A stretch of 64,000 nt of DNA, taken from Epinephelus fuscoguttatus. Its lineage: Eukaryota; Chordata; Actinopteri; Perciformes; Serranidae. The notes under the pieces were generated by a model, which was not told where the DNA came from, made no database searches, and was given only the letters and a program-made list of their open reading frames with translations. Of this stretch, positions 1-63,267 are shown in pieces (the first letter of the stretch is position 1; each line of letters opens with the position of its first letter). The position numbers were made by a program, and so were the translations under genes. The stretch is from contig NC_064770.1 of assembly GCF_011397635.1 (NCBI RefSeq), forward strand, positions 8,084,826 to 8,148,825, read 5' to 3'.

Positions 1-195
1 GGACATTTGGGCAACATTTTTAAGAAATTCCTGAAAGACGTTCTTGAGATATCGGATTCATAAGAATGCAACAGATGGACAGATGGATGGATGGATGGAT
101 GGATGGACACATGGATGGATAGATGTACGGACAGATGAATGGACAACCTGAAAACATTATGCCTCTGGCTATCGCCGGCACAGAGGCATAAAAAG
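1..195 (+). repeat. Interspersed repeat fragment with TGGA microsatellite
   Basis: The text 'gacgttcttgagatat' followed by a (TGGA)n expansion (about 74-128) and 'aaaacattatgcctctgg' resembles a widespread teleost repeat. A second copy lies at about 14530-14725 ('ccttcttgagatat', then 'gatggatgg'). It may be the 3' end of a LINE; class not certain. Confidence 0.5.
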
Positions 196-783
196 GCTTC
201 CTATCATCCATACTGAGACTTTTTAGAATAAAATAAAATAGAGTAGAAAGAATTTTATTTGCCATCAGCGAGTGTTCAGTGGCAACCACATGGATGTCAG
301 TATCCAAGGTTTCCCAGCAGAACATTGTGTTGTAACAAGATGATCAATGTATCAGATTGAATATATACTGATTATAGTATTATTGTCATGTATTATGACT
401 GTCAGCAGTTTAAACAGCTGAATGAGATGAAGCTCTGCACCTGCTGCTGAGGGAAAGACTCACCGTGTCTTCTTTTTCTACTTCTTCTACTTCTTTTACT
501 CCTTCTTCTTGTTCACCTGCCAAGATGAGACTCCAGTCCACTGTCTGCATACTGGCATCACAACACACACGCTTACTGGCACACTTAATGAAACTGAGCC
601 ATTGTTAATGTTATCAATTTCACCTGTGCTTTTTCTACCATTACAAGTCAAAATGTCAGCTGCATGTGACAAAATGGTGAAACTTGCGCCATCCCTGCTT
701 GTGAACAACTGAACCTTTTAAGGATACCCCTTTCAGACCCAATCATGATACTATCACCTCTAACAAATTAATCTGTTTACCCG

Positions 784-1055
784 TTGAATGTTCCAAACAG
801 GTGTTTTTTGAGCATGTCACAACTTTGCCAGTCTTCAGTTGCCCCCTGTCCCAACTTTTTTGAAATGTGTTGCAGGCATCAATTTCAGAATATCAGTTTG
901 AACTTTATCATGTGTTTGGAGTGTATTCAGTTCAATATAGGTCAAAAAAGATTTGCACATAATTGCATACTGTTTTTATTTACATTTATTTACACACATT
1001 TATTGACAGCATTCCAACTTTTTTGGAATTGGGCTTTTAATAATCATATTAATCC
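784..1055 (+). repeat. Diverged teleost DNA-repeat end
   Basis: Contains 'gtcccaacttttttg', 'gtgttgcaggc', 'tgtattcagttcaatatagg' and 'attccaacttttttggaatt', a combination I recognise as the terminal part of a common non-coding teleost repeat. No coding capacity. Confidence 0.45.
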
Positions 1056-1074
1056 GTAATAAAAATCATCCTAA

Positions 1075-1360
1075 ATCAGTATTCAGGATGAGCTCCACCC
1101 CACCCAACTACAACTGTAAAATTCTGCCTTCCCATTAATGTATGAGTCATAACAATCTAATGATATCAAATAATAGTACAAAGGTCACAGAAAACATTTT
1201 TCTACTTTTAATACTTTAAGCACTTTTTGCCGATTACACTTGCATACTTCAGCTGAAGTTACATTTTCAAAGCAGGACTTTAACTTGAGTATTTTTTCGA
1301 GTAATATTAGTAAGGTTTAGGCTGCTTTAAGGGTCTAGATACTTCATCTCTGTGGCTTAC
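1075..1360 (+). repeat. Partial MITE of the 'acttgtactt...ccaccact' family
   Basis: Aligns by eye with 61930-62190 over 'agctccacc..caac', 'ataatctaatgat', 'gcaggac', 'gagtatttt' and the terminal 'acttcatc'. The left half and left terminus are missing. Confidence 0.5.
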
Positions 1361-1854
1361 TGGCTCTGAAACAGGTTGTGATTGTTAATCTGTGCTACAA
1401 CATGAGGTGATGAAATGAGTGAACACTCACCTGTCAGGCTTCAGGTCACTGATGTGTTGTGAATATAAAAAGATACAAACTATGAAAGAAGAAATCCCCA
1501 ACAGGAGGAAAACACACTTCAGGGACGCTTTCATTGTTAAAACCACCTTCTTCTTTTTTACCTTCTTCTGTTGTCATTGTTTTCCTGTCAGGTGGCTTTA
1601 GGTGAGGCGCTGTAGTGAAAGTCCATTCCAGAGCAGCATACGTGAAAGAGGAAAAAAAAAAAGTTTCTATTCAGCTCCACCTGCTCACACTGCTCACCTG
1701 TCAGAATGTGCTGCAGGTTAGACAGGTTTTCTTCTCTTACAAGAACAAGAGCCCGTAGGCCTGCTGAACATCAAACACACATCATTTTACATGAACAAAC
1801 ACACCTGCTGTGACATCACATTTAGGGCAGGGGGCAGGGCTATATGTACCAAGT

Positions 1855-1935
1855 AGGTCTAGCTGCAACCTCTGGGGCTAAAAAAAGAAACTGCAGTTCC
1901 TGGAATGACCACTTGAGGCTGGCTCCAGAGGCCAG
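1855..1935 (+). repeat. Short interspersed repeat fragment
   Basis: 'ctgcagttcctggaatgacc' followed by 'acttgaggctggctcc' recurs at about 33608-33650 in the same orientation, where a longer copy is present. Class unknown. Confidence 0.45.
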
Positions 1936-2773
1936 TCAGTCCCTATCCACCTTACTCCTAGCCCCCAAGATCCCTTGTGCAAATTATGTGCGCGTCTTAA
2001 GCTGTTCAAATGAAACTGGCGATTTCCAATAGTAACACTTTGTTAACAGTATTCTACTCTTCTTTCCAAGAGCAATTGGGAAACAAAACGTGGAACATAC
2101 CACCTGTTACAGCTCAAAAGAGATTTTGTGATAATACATAATGATCACATAATCTTCTTCACGAAATTTAAATGTAGTTTGAGAATGAAGTCAGACGGGG
2201 AAAGACAGGGATATCATGTACTGACGTTGAGTGATGGACCTGTCAGTCTAGGTGTCATTCTCTTCTGCAAATTCTGATTGAATACTTTTTCGCTCTGTCT
2301 CGTGAAGCTCTTGTGGTTTTATTTCTCATATCAATGGTACCTTTGGCAACAGGAACAATCCCTTTTTGTTCTGGTCACATGTTCAACACACAGATGCTGA
2401 AGACAAAAATTTAGCTTAGACTAGTTGTTAGTTGTTATAGACACAGATAGTGCAACAGGTAGCTCCGCTAGGACATTTTAAAAAATGCTAAGTTAACATT
2501 AGATAAATATTTGTTGAAAAATCAGTATTTGCTAAACTGAAGGCAAACTACTTTGGAAAAGAACCAGCGTTGGCGGTTAGCCACTAAGAGTAGCCACTGG
2601 GACTAACCACAGACAGTCTACGGGACTAACTAGCTTACTGCTACTTGCGCTATCTCACTGGAAGTTGTGCACATGATCACTTCCATAGCAGGAGCCGGAC
2701 AATTAAATTATTTTTGTGTTATATCCACTTGTAGATGTACTCAGCGTGTCACTCTTGAAATTTTGCACCTTAA

Positions 2774-2889
2774 GGGCTCGATCACACAGAAATGAGACGC
2801 AGAAACGCGGATGCTTCAAAGTCGCTTGAAACGCTGGAAGCGCTTATTCAATGCGCGCCATACAAAAAAAAAAAACAGCACAACCGGAC

Positions 2890-2948
<59 letters not shown>

Positions 2949-3373
2949 CCTGTCATCTGCCCTTGAATCTAGTGTTTCCCTCAAAGACAGAAGAGACAGT
3001 GACTTACATGAAACTAGTATTGAGGTGTGCGTGTGTTGTATAATTCTTCAAAATCAAATATTGTCAGGATAAATTTCTCATCTTTGGATTGCATTGTGTT
3101 GTCTGTTGCTCCTAAGTGCCGTAAAACTGCCGTAACTGACCAAACTGCTGTAACTGCCACAACAAAACAGGAAGGAGGATTTGATTTGATTGGTGCTACT
3201 GGCGTCTGACGCTCAAAAAGTTGAAAATATTTTAACTTTTTAGCGTCTACGCACGTCGAAAAACGCCCGTCTAAAAAGACACTTGAACGCCGGTTAGAGG
3301 CGCCGTAACATAGGAAAACAATTGTTTTACTGGCGTCGCACTTCTACCGTTTCATCTCGGTGTGATCGCCCCC
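2774..3373. mobile_element. Harbinger-type MITE with (CA)n core
   Basis: The ends are imperfect inverted repeats: GGGCTCGATCACACAG at left and the complement of GGGGGCGATCACACCG at right. They are flanked by TAA at 2771-2773 and 3374-3376, the TWA target duplication expected of PIF/Harbinger elements. The internal sequence is non-coding and contains a (CA)n microsatellite at 2891-2946. Length 600 bp. Confidence 0.65.
2891..2946. repeat. (CA)n microsatellite
   Basis: Uninterrupted AC dinucleotide run of about 28 units inside the MITE. Confidence 0.95.
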
Positions 3374-4214
3374 TAACTCGCTACTGTAAATCATATCATC
3401 TTGTTATATAACTAAACAGAGACTTGATACACACTGACGTATTTCCTGGTGGCAATCAGGACCCTCCACCCCACGGGCCCCACTGCAACCACACTACCTG
3501 CACTGCCTATATTTATACGCCCCTGTGTTTTACCTCAGTTCAAGTTAACAGAGCAATAAATTGGAAGTGGCTTGCTTGACTAGCAGAAGTCTCTAGTGCG
3601 TCTGCTCTATGGCCCACAAAGTGCAGCGATCATCTGGATAGTTTCATAGATTGCAGTTAAACCATTTGTGCTTCATGCGCAATTGAAGCCTTTATGCTAC
3701 AGCCCACTGTCATGGTTTTGTTTGATATAAAACAATTACCATTCAAAAATACTTTCTCACAATTAAATAACTAAAGGTCTTACGTTAATTACTTGATATG
3801 CATGAATATATTGTTGAAGAAAATTTCAGCATTTCCACTTTGGTACATTCAAGAGGAAAATCAAAGCTGTAATGTTTTCATATCAGTAGTTTGAATTAAA
3901 TAGTTGTCTTAAAATATTCACAATATATGATTTAAAATTCAGATGGGTGTCTTTATATGTACAAAGAGAGAATCTGCTTCTTATTCTGACAGTAACTCTT
4001 CTGAATAATGTGTTTCCAGTAGTAGTACATTATTTGTTCAGCAATAACAGGAGTGCTGTGATTTTCATGATGTTATGGAGATAACCACCAAAATACTCAC
4101 CTGCCTGCATCAGTTTACAGTATAAGAATATCTGGAATTAAAACACAAACTTCCTTTAACTTCTTCTTTTTCCTCTGAATTTTTCTATTATAATATCATT
4201 ACAATCTGCAGTCC

Positions 4215-4982
4215 AGATGGTTTATGTTTAAATATTTATTGTCATGAGAAAAAAAATTACACATTTTAATTAAAAGTAAAACTCAAAGTTAATAAACACA
4301 CAAAAGCAGATATTAAACATAAGCTATTGGACAAGTTTCCAAGTGAAGTTAAAAAACAATACATTACCCACAATGCAGCACTCACAGTTGCTAAACAAGT
4401 TCATGTCCTGAAGAGGTTTTTCTAAAAATTATTCTCTTTAACAGAAAAGCTATGGTGGCACTTTACTGTGGGAATAAAATTAAAATATTTGAAAAAGTTT
4501 AAATATTTTAAAAAAAAAAAGTAACTTTTGAAAAAAACAAACATAAACTAATATTTATTTTACAAAAGTTCAAGACATTTTATTTGGAGTTTAAAATCTC
4601 CATATTTAGAGAATAACGCCCTAATTTATGAGGAAAAGTTTACAGTATGAGTAAATTACAATGTAGGTGATATTAAAAATATCTACAGAATAAATTAGAC
4701 CACTTGTCTTTTCCCCTCGTGCTCACATATGTGTTCCACTATTGGTGCCCAGTGCACTAAGTAATGTATTGGTTCTCCATATGTACTAAATAAATAATGA
4801 GTATGTGATCTGTAATCTAAAAACAGATAAGATATTAATAGGCCTACGTGTCTGAATGTCTCCACAAAGACAGAAAAGTAAAAACAATTGTAACTAAAAC
4901 AAGTATTTGTCTTTGAAATATAAATCTACAGTATTTTACATTCAAGTTTTGAGTGGGTTGCCATGGTAACTGTGATGATTTC
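4215..4982 (-). other. mxra7: Probable MXRA7 3' untranslated region
   Basis: Downstream of the stop on the minus strand are several AATAAA signals, seen as TTTATT on the plus strand at 4579-4584, 4554-4559 and 4235-4240. The sequence is AT-rich and free of recognised mobile elements, unlike the DNA further left. The limit at about 4215 assumes the most distal of these signals is used; the real end is not visible. Confidence 0.4.
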
Positions 4983-43104
<38,122 letters not shown>

Positions 43105-43320
43105 GATGGAGGGTTTATGGATGAAAAGTTAAAAAGTTTAAGTGCGTGTTTAGGAGTGTGTGTGTTCAGTGTGTGTGTGCTGGGGGAGGAGGACGGTGTG
43201 TGCTAATCAGGCTGCAGTCACACACACACTGAGCTGCATCCCGCCTCCCAACACAATCTAACTTCAACAGCTGACCACACACAGCAGCTGACATCATACA
43301 CTGAGACACTTCCGGATTAG
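43105..43320 (-). promoter_or_regulatory. mxra7: Probable MXRA7 5'UTR and promoter
   Basis: This CpG-containing, GC-richer stretch lies directly upstream of the start codon. It holds an ETS-type ACTTCCGG at 43308-43315. GT/CA-rich low-complexity runs lie at about 43150-43230. No TATA box is evident. The promoter assignment is inferred from position and composition only. Confidence 0.4.
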
Positions 43321-43511
43321 TTTCAAAATAAAAGCCTTTACAGGATATTGATGTATTGACAGTTTTTAGAATACAATATCAGAGTGTGTATGACAAGTAT
43401 TTGACGTATTTGGACTGCACTACATCATTTTACTGCACCACATTCATAATTTTTACACATAAGCGTTTATAAAGTATAGTTTTAATTAAACTACCCAACA
43501 GGTTATACAGG

Positions 43512-43650
43512 TAAAGCTAAAACAATTAGTCAACGAATAAATTAGTCAACTGACAGAAAATTAACTGCCAACTAATTTAATAATTGAAATAAAATGAGAA
43601 TTTGAAGAGAACTGATTATAACTTTAAAGCTGTGGACTTGAACCCAACAA
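43512..43650 (+). repeat. Interspersed repeat 'acaattagtcaac' family, left part
   Basis: 'aacaattagtcaacgaataa' and 'gacagaaaattaactgccaa' match the left part of a common teleost non-coding repeat with further copies at 45210-45430, 45746-46040 and 61680-61925. Confidence 0.5.
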
Positions 43651-45209
43651 AGAGCTTTTTTCCTCCTCATTCAGGATTTTCAGGTCTGCTGTAACAGCCG
43701 GTCTGATGAAGTGGGACTGCGAGCTTCAGTACATCTTAAAGTAAAGACAGTATATCACCTCTTCTCAGGGTTTCTTTGCATTTTCCATTTCAGGATTACA
43801 TACTTTTCCAGACTCAAATTTCCATGCGCTGGGACAGATTTTTCAAAAACATATTTGACATCAGAGTACAAACAGCTAGACGTTTACTGAGTAAATAAAT
43901 GGTTTTAAAATCCAAATATGTATGCTATCATGTTGCCAAATAATTGTCAGAAGATTGCAGGAGGGTACTGTAGCTCATACAAATCCATTTACACCAAAGC
44001 CTTTGAAGTGAAATGCACATCAGAGGATGATGTGACAAGATGACAGTGCTTTTGCCCTTCTGGCTTACTATGGCTGCCTGTCCAATGTTGGAGATGACAA
44101 ACAGCTTTACACAAAGTTTGCTTCTAACTTTCTTATCCAGTTTGGAATCCTTTGTCAACTAAGCTTTATGTTTGGGACTGTCAGGCTAGCCCTTAGAAAA
44201 CTTGCACTGACCTATTTCAGTCCTTCCAGACAGGCCTCTGAAATAAGCTGGATGACATTTCACTGTTAAACATCTCAGCCCAAAGGAGAATAAACTAACT
44301 GATACTACCTATAAAATATAGTTTTTTAAATGAGTTAACTAATTTAATTTTCAGTGTCAGAGCAGCTTTGTTTATTCAGTGTCCATGGAAACAACAATGA
44401 GCATGGTCATAAAGGTTTTCTTAGGCAGAAAAGATAGTGTTTACTTTTCTGACATCACTGCATTACATGTTGAGATGAACTTAATATTTGTTAAGTAGTG
44501 ATGCTAGGTTTCAAAGGTATCGCCCGCATTGTCTTTCAAACTTATTTGGTTGTTGATGTCTGAATTTGGTTCAGTTATAAAGCACAGGAAAGAGAAGTGA
44601 CTGTGACGTTGAGGCAGCTTTGTGTAGGAAGGTTTGTTCAGTTGCGTCAAACTTCTTGCCTAGCCTGGGAAGACCATCCTGATGACGTGAGCTCAACACT
44701 GTTTCATCCTCTCTATCAGTCTGACCCTACTGCCACCACATACACTTTCCAAAAATTAAAATCCAAAATCCAGAATAAATCCAAAATAGAGTCAATAACA
44801 TTTGAACAAAAACAAGGGTATGCACTTGCAGATTTTCGCTGACTGGACCTTGCAAAAGTTTGGTTTATCCATTGGCTTTGTTGGTGATGAAGATGTTCCC
44901 CACTGCTTTGTTACTCTGGCTGAAGGAGTTTGTCTGTCAAGTCGAGAACTCCTGCAAGTCCAGACTGATACAGAGAGTGAAACAGAATTTAGATCTCATG
45001 TCATTAGGATGGTCTTACCAGGCTACTCTTCGCTTTTCTTATAAAGACATCAAGTGTGCTTTGGCCAGGAATCTCACACTGGTAAACATTCTGGCTGCGC
45101 TCGCTGCCTGCTCTGAACACCATGATAAACGCTCTCCTTGTGTGATCAATTTCTTTTTAGAAATTCAGAATTTTATGTTATTTTAATTATTGGTTCATAA
45201 TATTATTCA

Positions 45210-45430
45210 TTTTCAAGCATAAATTGTGAAAAACTGCTACAGATTTGAGCTCTTCTCAGATGTGAGGATTTAGTCTTTGTCATATATCACAATAAGCTGA
45301 TTATCTTTGGACTTTGGTCAGAAAGCGAAACATCTGAAGACGTCACTTTGGGCTCTGTGGAGTTTTGAGATTCACTGATATTTTATAGACAAAAAGACAC
45401 TGGTTAAAAATAACAAATGACTGAGTAGTC
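45210..45430 (+). repeat. Interspersed repeat, same family, right part
   Basis: 'gatgtgaggattta', 'tctttgtcatatat' and 'cgtcactttgggctctg' are shared with 61680-61925. Confidence 0.5.
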
Positions 45431-45527
45431 AAACATGTTTCGAGTCATAGAAAAGATTTTATTGATCAAAAATGAAATTTATCACATCAGGGGCTGATTC
45501 ACTTCATCAACATTTAACCTACAGGAT

Positions 45528-45545
45528 GGGGGGGGGGGGGGGGGG
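45528..45545. repeat. Poly-G tract (G18)
   Basis: Eighteen consecutive G on the plus strand, C on the JMJD6 transcript strand. Could form a G-quadruplex; also a typical site of sequencing length error. Confidence 0.9.
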
Positions 45546-45745
45546 AACGACACTATGTGACCGACCTCAGAGACCAACACAGTGCCTTAAATTAGTTTAA
45601 GAACAGATAAAAACACATAAACCTCCCCAACAGTCACACTAACAAGCTTCTTTATAGGCACTTTAAGTCTAAAGCAACAGATTCATATCAACTGCACACA
45701 TACAGCAAGTTACGTCATCTGGAGAACTTTACAGTTCATTATACG

Positions 45746-46040
45746 CAACTCAGGCTTTTAGTAAGGGCTGCACAAAGCTTCAGTAAGAATTGTGGATCAA
45801 CCGAAGAGCTATTAGCAGCTATTCTGGTAAATTATTAATTATTTAAGACATTTTTAAAGCAAAAAAGTGAGAATTTTCTGTTTTCTATCACAGGAAACTG
45901 AATATATTAGGTTTTGGTCTGTTGGTTGGTCAAAATGGGACATTTGAAAATACATATTTTACTTATCTCTGATGTTAAATCAACCAGTTAATCAAGATAT
46001 AATGTTCATTTTCATTATCAACTGTAACAATGGGTTCACG
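45746..46040 (+). repeat. Interspersed repeat, same family, diverged copy
   Basis: 'taagggctgcaca', 'tttggtctgttggttggtca' and 'ttcattatcaactgt' follow the same order as the other copies, strongly diverged. Confidence 0.45.
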
Positions 46041-48037
46041 ACCATTACTGTCAGATGAGCTCAGATACTCCTTCGGGTGGTGTGCAGGTGTTTCCTGTAT
46101 AGCATTGGCTATCAAAGCTGATGGTTTAACTTGCAATCCTGTTTCGGTGTTATTTGATTCCTAAATACAAATATGTGGATATTTTACCGAATCATAACTG
46201 CTGTTTTTTCAGTTATCTTTCCATGTTCCTCCTGGTAACTGCAAGAGTAACCTCTGGGACAAAAGTACAAGTCGCTCTGGTCGTCCAGGGGGAAATCACT
46301 GGTCTTTAAAATGTCAGCAGTAGGAAAAAGTTCCCTTCATATGTCTCATTTTGTTTGACCAACAGTGCAAAACCCATTATCATTCAGTTAAATATCACAG
46401 AAGAGGAAGAAAACAAAAAAATAGTCACATTTAAGAAGCAGCAAGATATTTTTTCCCCACATTTGCGTTAAAAACTAAATGACAAATGAATCGGCAGCTG
46501 TTGATTTCTAGTTTGTTGACCAATTTATGTTTCAGCTCTAATTGGCAAATTAATCATTGATAAAAATATTTATTAGCTGATGTTTGATTAGTTGCTCATC
46601 GAATCACTCACTCTTCTTCTACTGAAAGCTCGACAGCTGAACCTCGACAAGATGCACGACCTGATTAATAAATGCTAATAAACTCTGTTCATTCTGAAAC
46701 ACACCAGCCTTATCAGACTCCAAAACCATCTCTTACATCCACTGGAGTTAAAAAAAAAAGCAGCAGTGTGTCTAGTGCCCTCTGCTGTCATTTATTACAA
46801 CTACAAACTCAATCTGACTCCACATTAAGCCAGCCTTCTGTGCCTCTGGACAGTTTCTCTCATTTGCTGCGTTTTGGCACAAAGCAGGCAGAACATCAAA
46901 GTGAAGGCCGAGCTGCTGCAACACAACCTTCAGTCTCTGGTATTTAATACAGCGTAACTCTGAATCCATGCTTTTACATGCATGTGTTTTCTTTAACTCT
47001 TCTACTTCTTTAAGGCTAGATGACTAAAGTGACACTTCCAGCATGAAGTTAAATCACCAAGGCAGCTAGAAGAGATGACAACACCTCCAACCAGTTTACG
47101 GAAAAGCCACCAGAGTTTTAAATGACATTTGGTGGTGAGTTTTCATTTTGAATGGTCATTAATGGACACCAATCTATGGACTCCTAAAGACGACTTGGGC
47201 CTCTAGTTTCAACACGGTTACTCGCCTGGAAAGATGAGCTAACAATCACGAACCTCCCCAGTTACAGAGAAAGGCTCACTGACAACCATCAGTCTGCAGA
47301 CAAATTAGCATTCACCTCCAGCTGCACACCCTGAAATATGAAGAAAATGTGTCAATTGTGCTGTCTTAGTGTTTTAAAGTAGCTTATGTGAACTACTTCC
47401 AATTATGTGTGCATTACAACAAAACAGTGTGTTGATTTTTTTCCCCAGTGTGTCTCAGTATTTTCAATTAGCACATAAAAAGAACAAAACGATAACACAA
47501 AATTCAAATCTAGCCATTTTACACATGTGAAAATAGAGGCCCAAGTTTAACATATATTCTAAATGTACAGAGATGTGTAAGTACTGCTGCAGCGACACAG
47601 GGTGTTAAACTACAGACAGTTGATTTTCAGCTCTTCTGGTGGCTGAATTTCATGTTTACAGTTACAGACGCCCCTCAGAAATATTCCCATCCCTTCATTT
47701 CTCAACAGGCTCACATCACAACACAGCTCAGAGACTTTTAAAGCCCACAACAAGTTCCCAGTTTCACCATACTCCCCAGTCCGGTTACAGGCTATAATCT
47801 CTCTTCATACTCTCCTCCATGTCCTCACACTACAGACGCAACAGACACAAACAAATATTGATTGAAAGCACAGTGGTGACAGGTCTCCAGTGGATCCTCC
47901 TCCTAAATCTAACAACGCTTTTCACTGAAGTGTTTAGACATTTACCTAAACTAGACAGGAAGCAGCTGTTTCTGTGTTCATGAGCGAAGGAGTCACCAGC
48001 TGGAGGTGGGTGGAGGCAGGACGGAGGTGGCTGGAGG

Positions 48038-62580
<14,543 letters not shown>

Positions 62581-63162
62581 TCCTCCTCTGAGTGTTACCG
62601 CTGCTCAGCTAGCTATCGAGCTAACACGGGGGCTACTACAGATACACATTCACTAGCCTGAACTGATACCCGGCTAGCTGCGCTCTACCGACAGTCTCAC
62701 CTTATGTATTTGATAAGAAAAGAAAACTACAAGTCGGTTAATGTGTTAAACACGTTTTCAAATATGTACAAACAAATGTGAGAAGATTTAAGAAATATGC
62801 CCGCACTGAACAGTTTGATAAATAGCTAACAAGAAAGGCTTGCCTTGCTCAATGCTTAGGCAACTGATTGACAAACTGTAATGCCCGCCCCTTTTACAGA
62901 GTAGAACGTTAATTGGCTACAGTGTCCGCAAGAGCAAAACGTTGATTGGATGAAATGTAGAATAAGCCTTCCCGCCAGGCATTTACGCTGATTTGATTGG
63001 CTGTGAAAGCGTCCTTCTTGTGTTGTGGTCGATGCGGAAATAGACATCTGTAAGCATGGCAGTTCGTAATAACCTATTAATACAAATATCAATGAAATTG
63101 CTTTCTACGAATTTTTCATAATAGGCGATGAAGTTATGTGATTACATTTTTTACTTACCCGC
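62581..63162. promoter_or_regulatory. Bidirectional JMJD6/METTL23 promoter
   Basis: Only 582 bp separate the two start codons. Three ATTGG (inverted CCAAT, NF-Y type) motifs lie at 62912-62916, 62945-62949 and 62996-63000. A CCCGCCCC GC-box-like run is at 62884-62891, TTCCCGCC (E2F-like) at 62969-62976, and CGGAAA (ETS-like) near 63035. No TATA box is seen. This layout is typical of TATA-less divergent housekeeping promoters. Transcription start sites are not visible. Confidence 0.7.
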
Positions 63163-63267
63163 ATGATGGATCCCAGTGGAACCGAAACACCTTGCATAGC
63201 TTGCAAAGATTTCACGTTTGAAGACAAGAAAAACACACAGGAGTCACTTTCCGTTTCCATACCTGAG
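63163..63267 (+). CDS. mettl23: METTL23 coding exon 1 (partial gene)
   Basis: Two adjacent ATGs (63163, 63166) open a frame of 35 codons: MMDPSGTETPCIACKDFTFE, then a Lys/Asn/Gln-rich linker and LSVSIPE. It ends at donor GAG|GTGTGT. In vertebrate METTL23 the next exon begins VLDPQYGMYVWP after an IPE motif; this fits the phase-0 break, but that exon is not seen before 64000. METTL23 is a class I SAM-dependent methyltransferase reported to act on histone arginine. The catalytic domain is not in this window. Identification rests on a short motif plus the conserved head-to-head position with JMJD6. Confidence 0.72.

Larger units (their letters stand above)
1..4214. other. Region downstream of MXRA7, no gene seen
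   Basis: It holds repeat fragments (1-195, 784-1055, 1075-1360, 1855-1935), a Harbinger-type MITE (2774-3373) and unassigned AT-rich sequence at 3380-4214. The short open frames are not supported by codon pattern, splice sites or any recognised family. Confidence 0.6.
43321..45439. other. Intergenic region between MXRA7 and JMJD6
   Basis: Contains interspersed repeat copies (43512-43650, 45210-45430). Between them, at 43700-45200, several overlapping short frames in different phases occur (for example 44802-45186), but none has a recognisable domain or splice context. No gene is supported. Confidence 0.55.
45440..48037 (-). other. jmjd6: JMJD6 3'UTR and downstream flank
   Basis: Candidate AATAAA signals, seen as TTTATT on the plus strand, lie at 46791-46796, 46569-46574 and 45458-45463. 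The part from 48037 to about 46800 has no recognised repeat and is the most likely UTR. Below 46600 the sequence contains diverged interspersed repeats. The true 3' end was not determined. Confidence 0.4.

Noticed and set aside
2792-3043. Open frames with long Thr-His runs over the CA repeat
   Set aside because: Created by the (CA)n microsatellite inside a MITE.
44802-45186. Two overlapping plus-strand frames of 80 and 108 codons
   Set aside because: No recognised motif, overlapping frames compete, no splice or promoter context, and the 3' side runs into an interspersed repeat.
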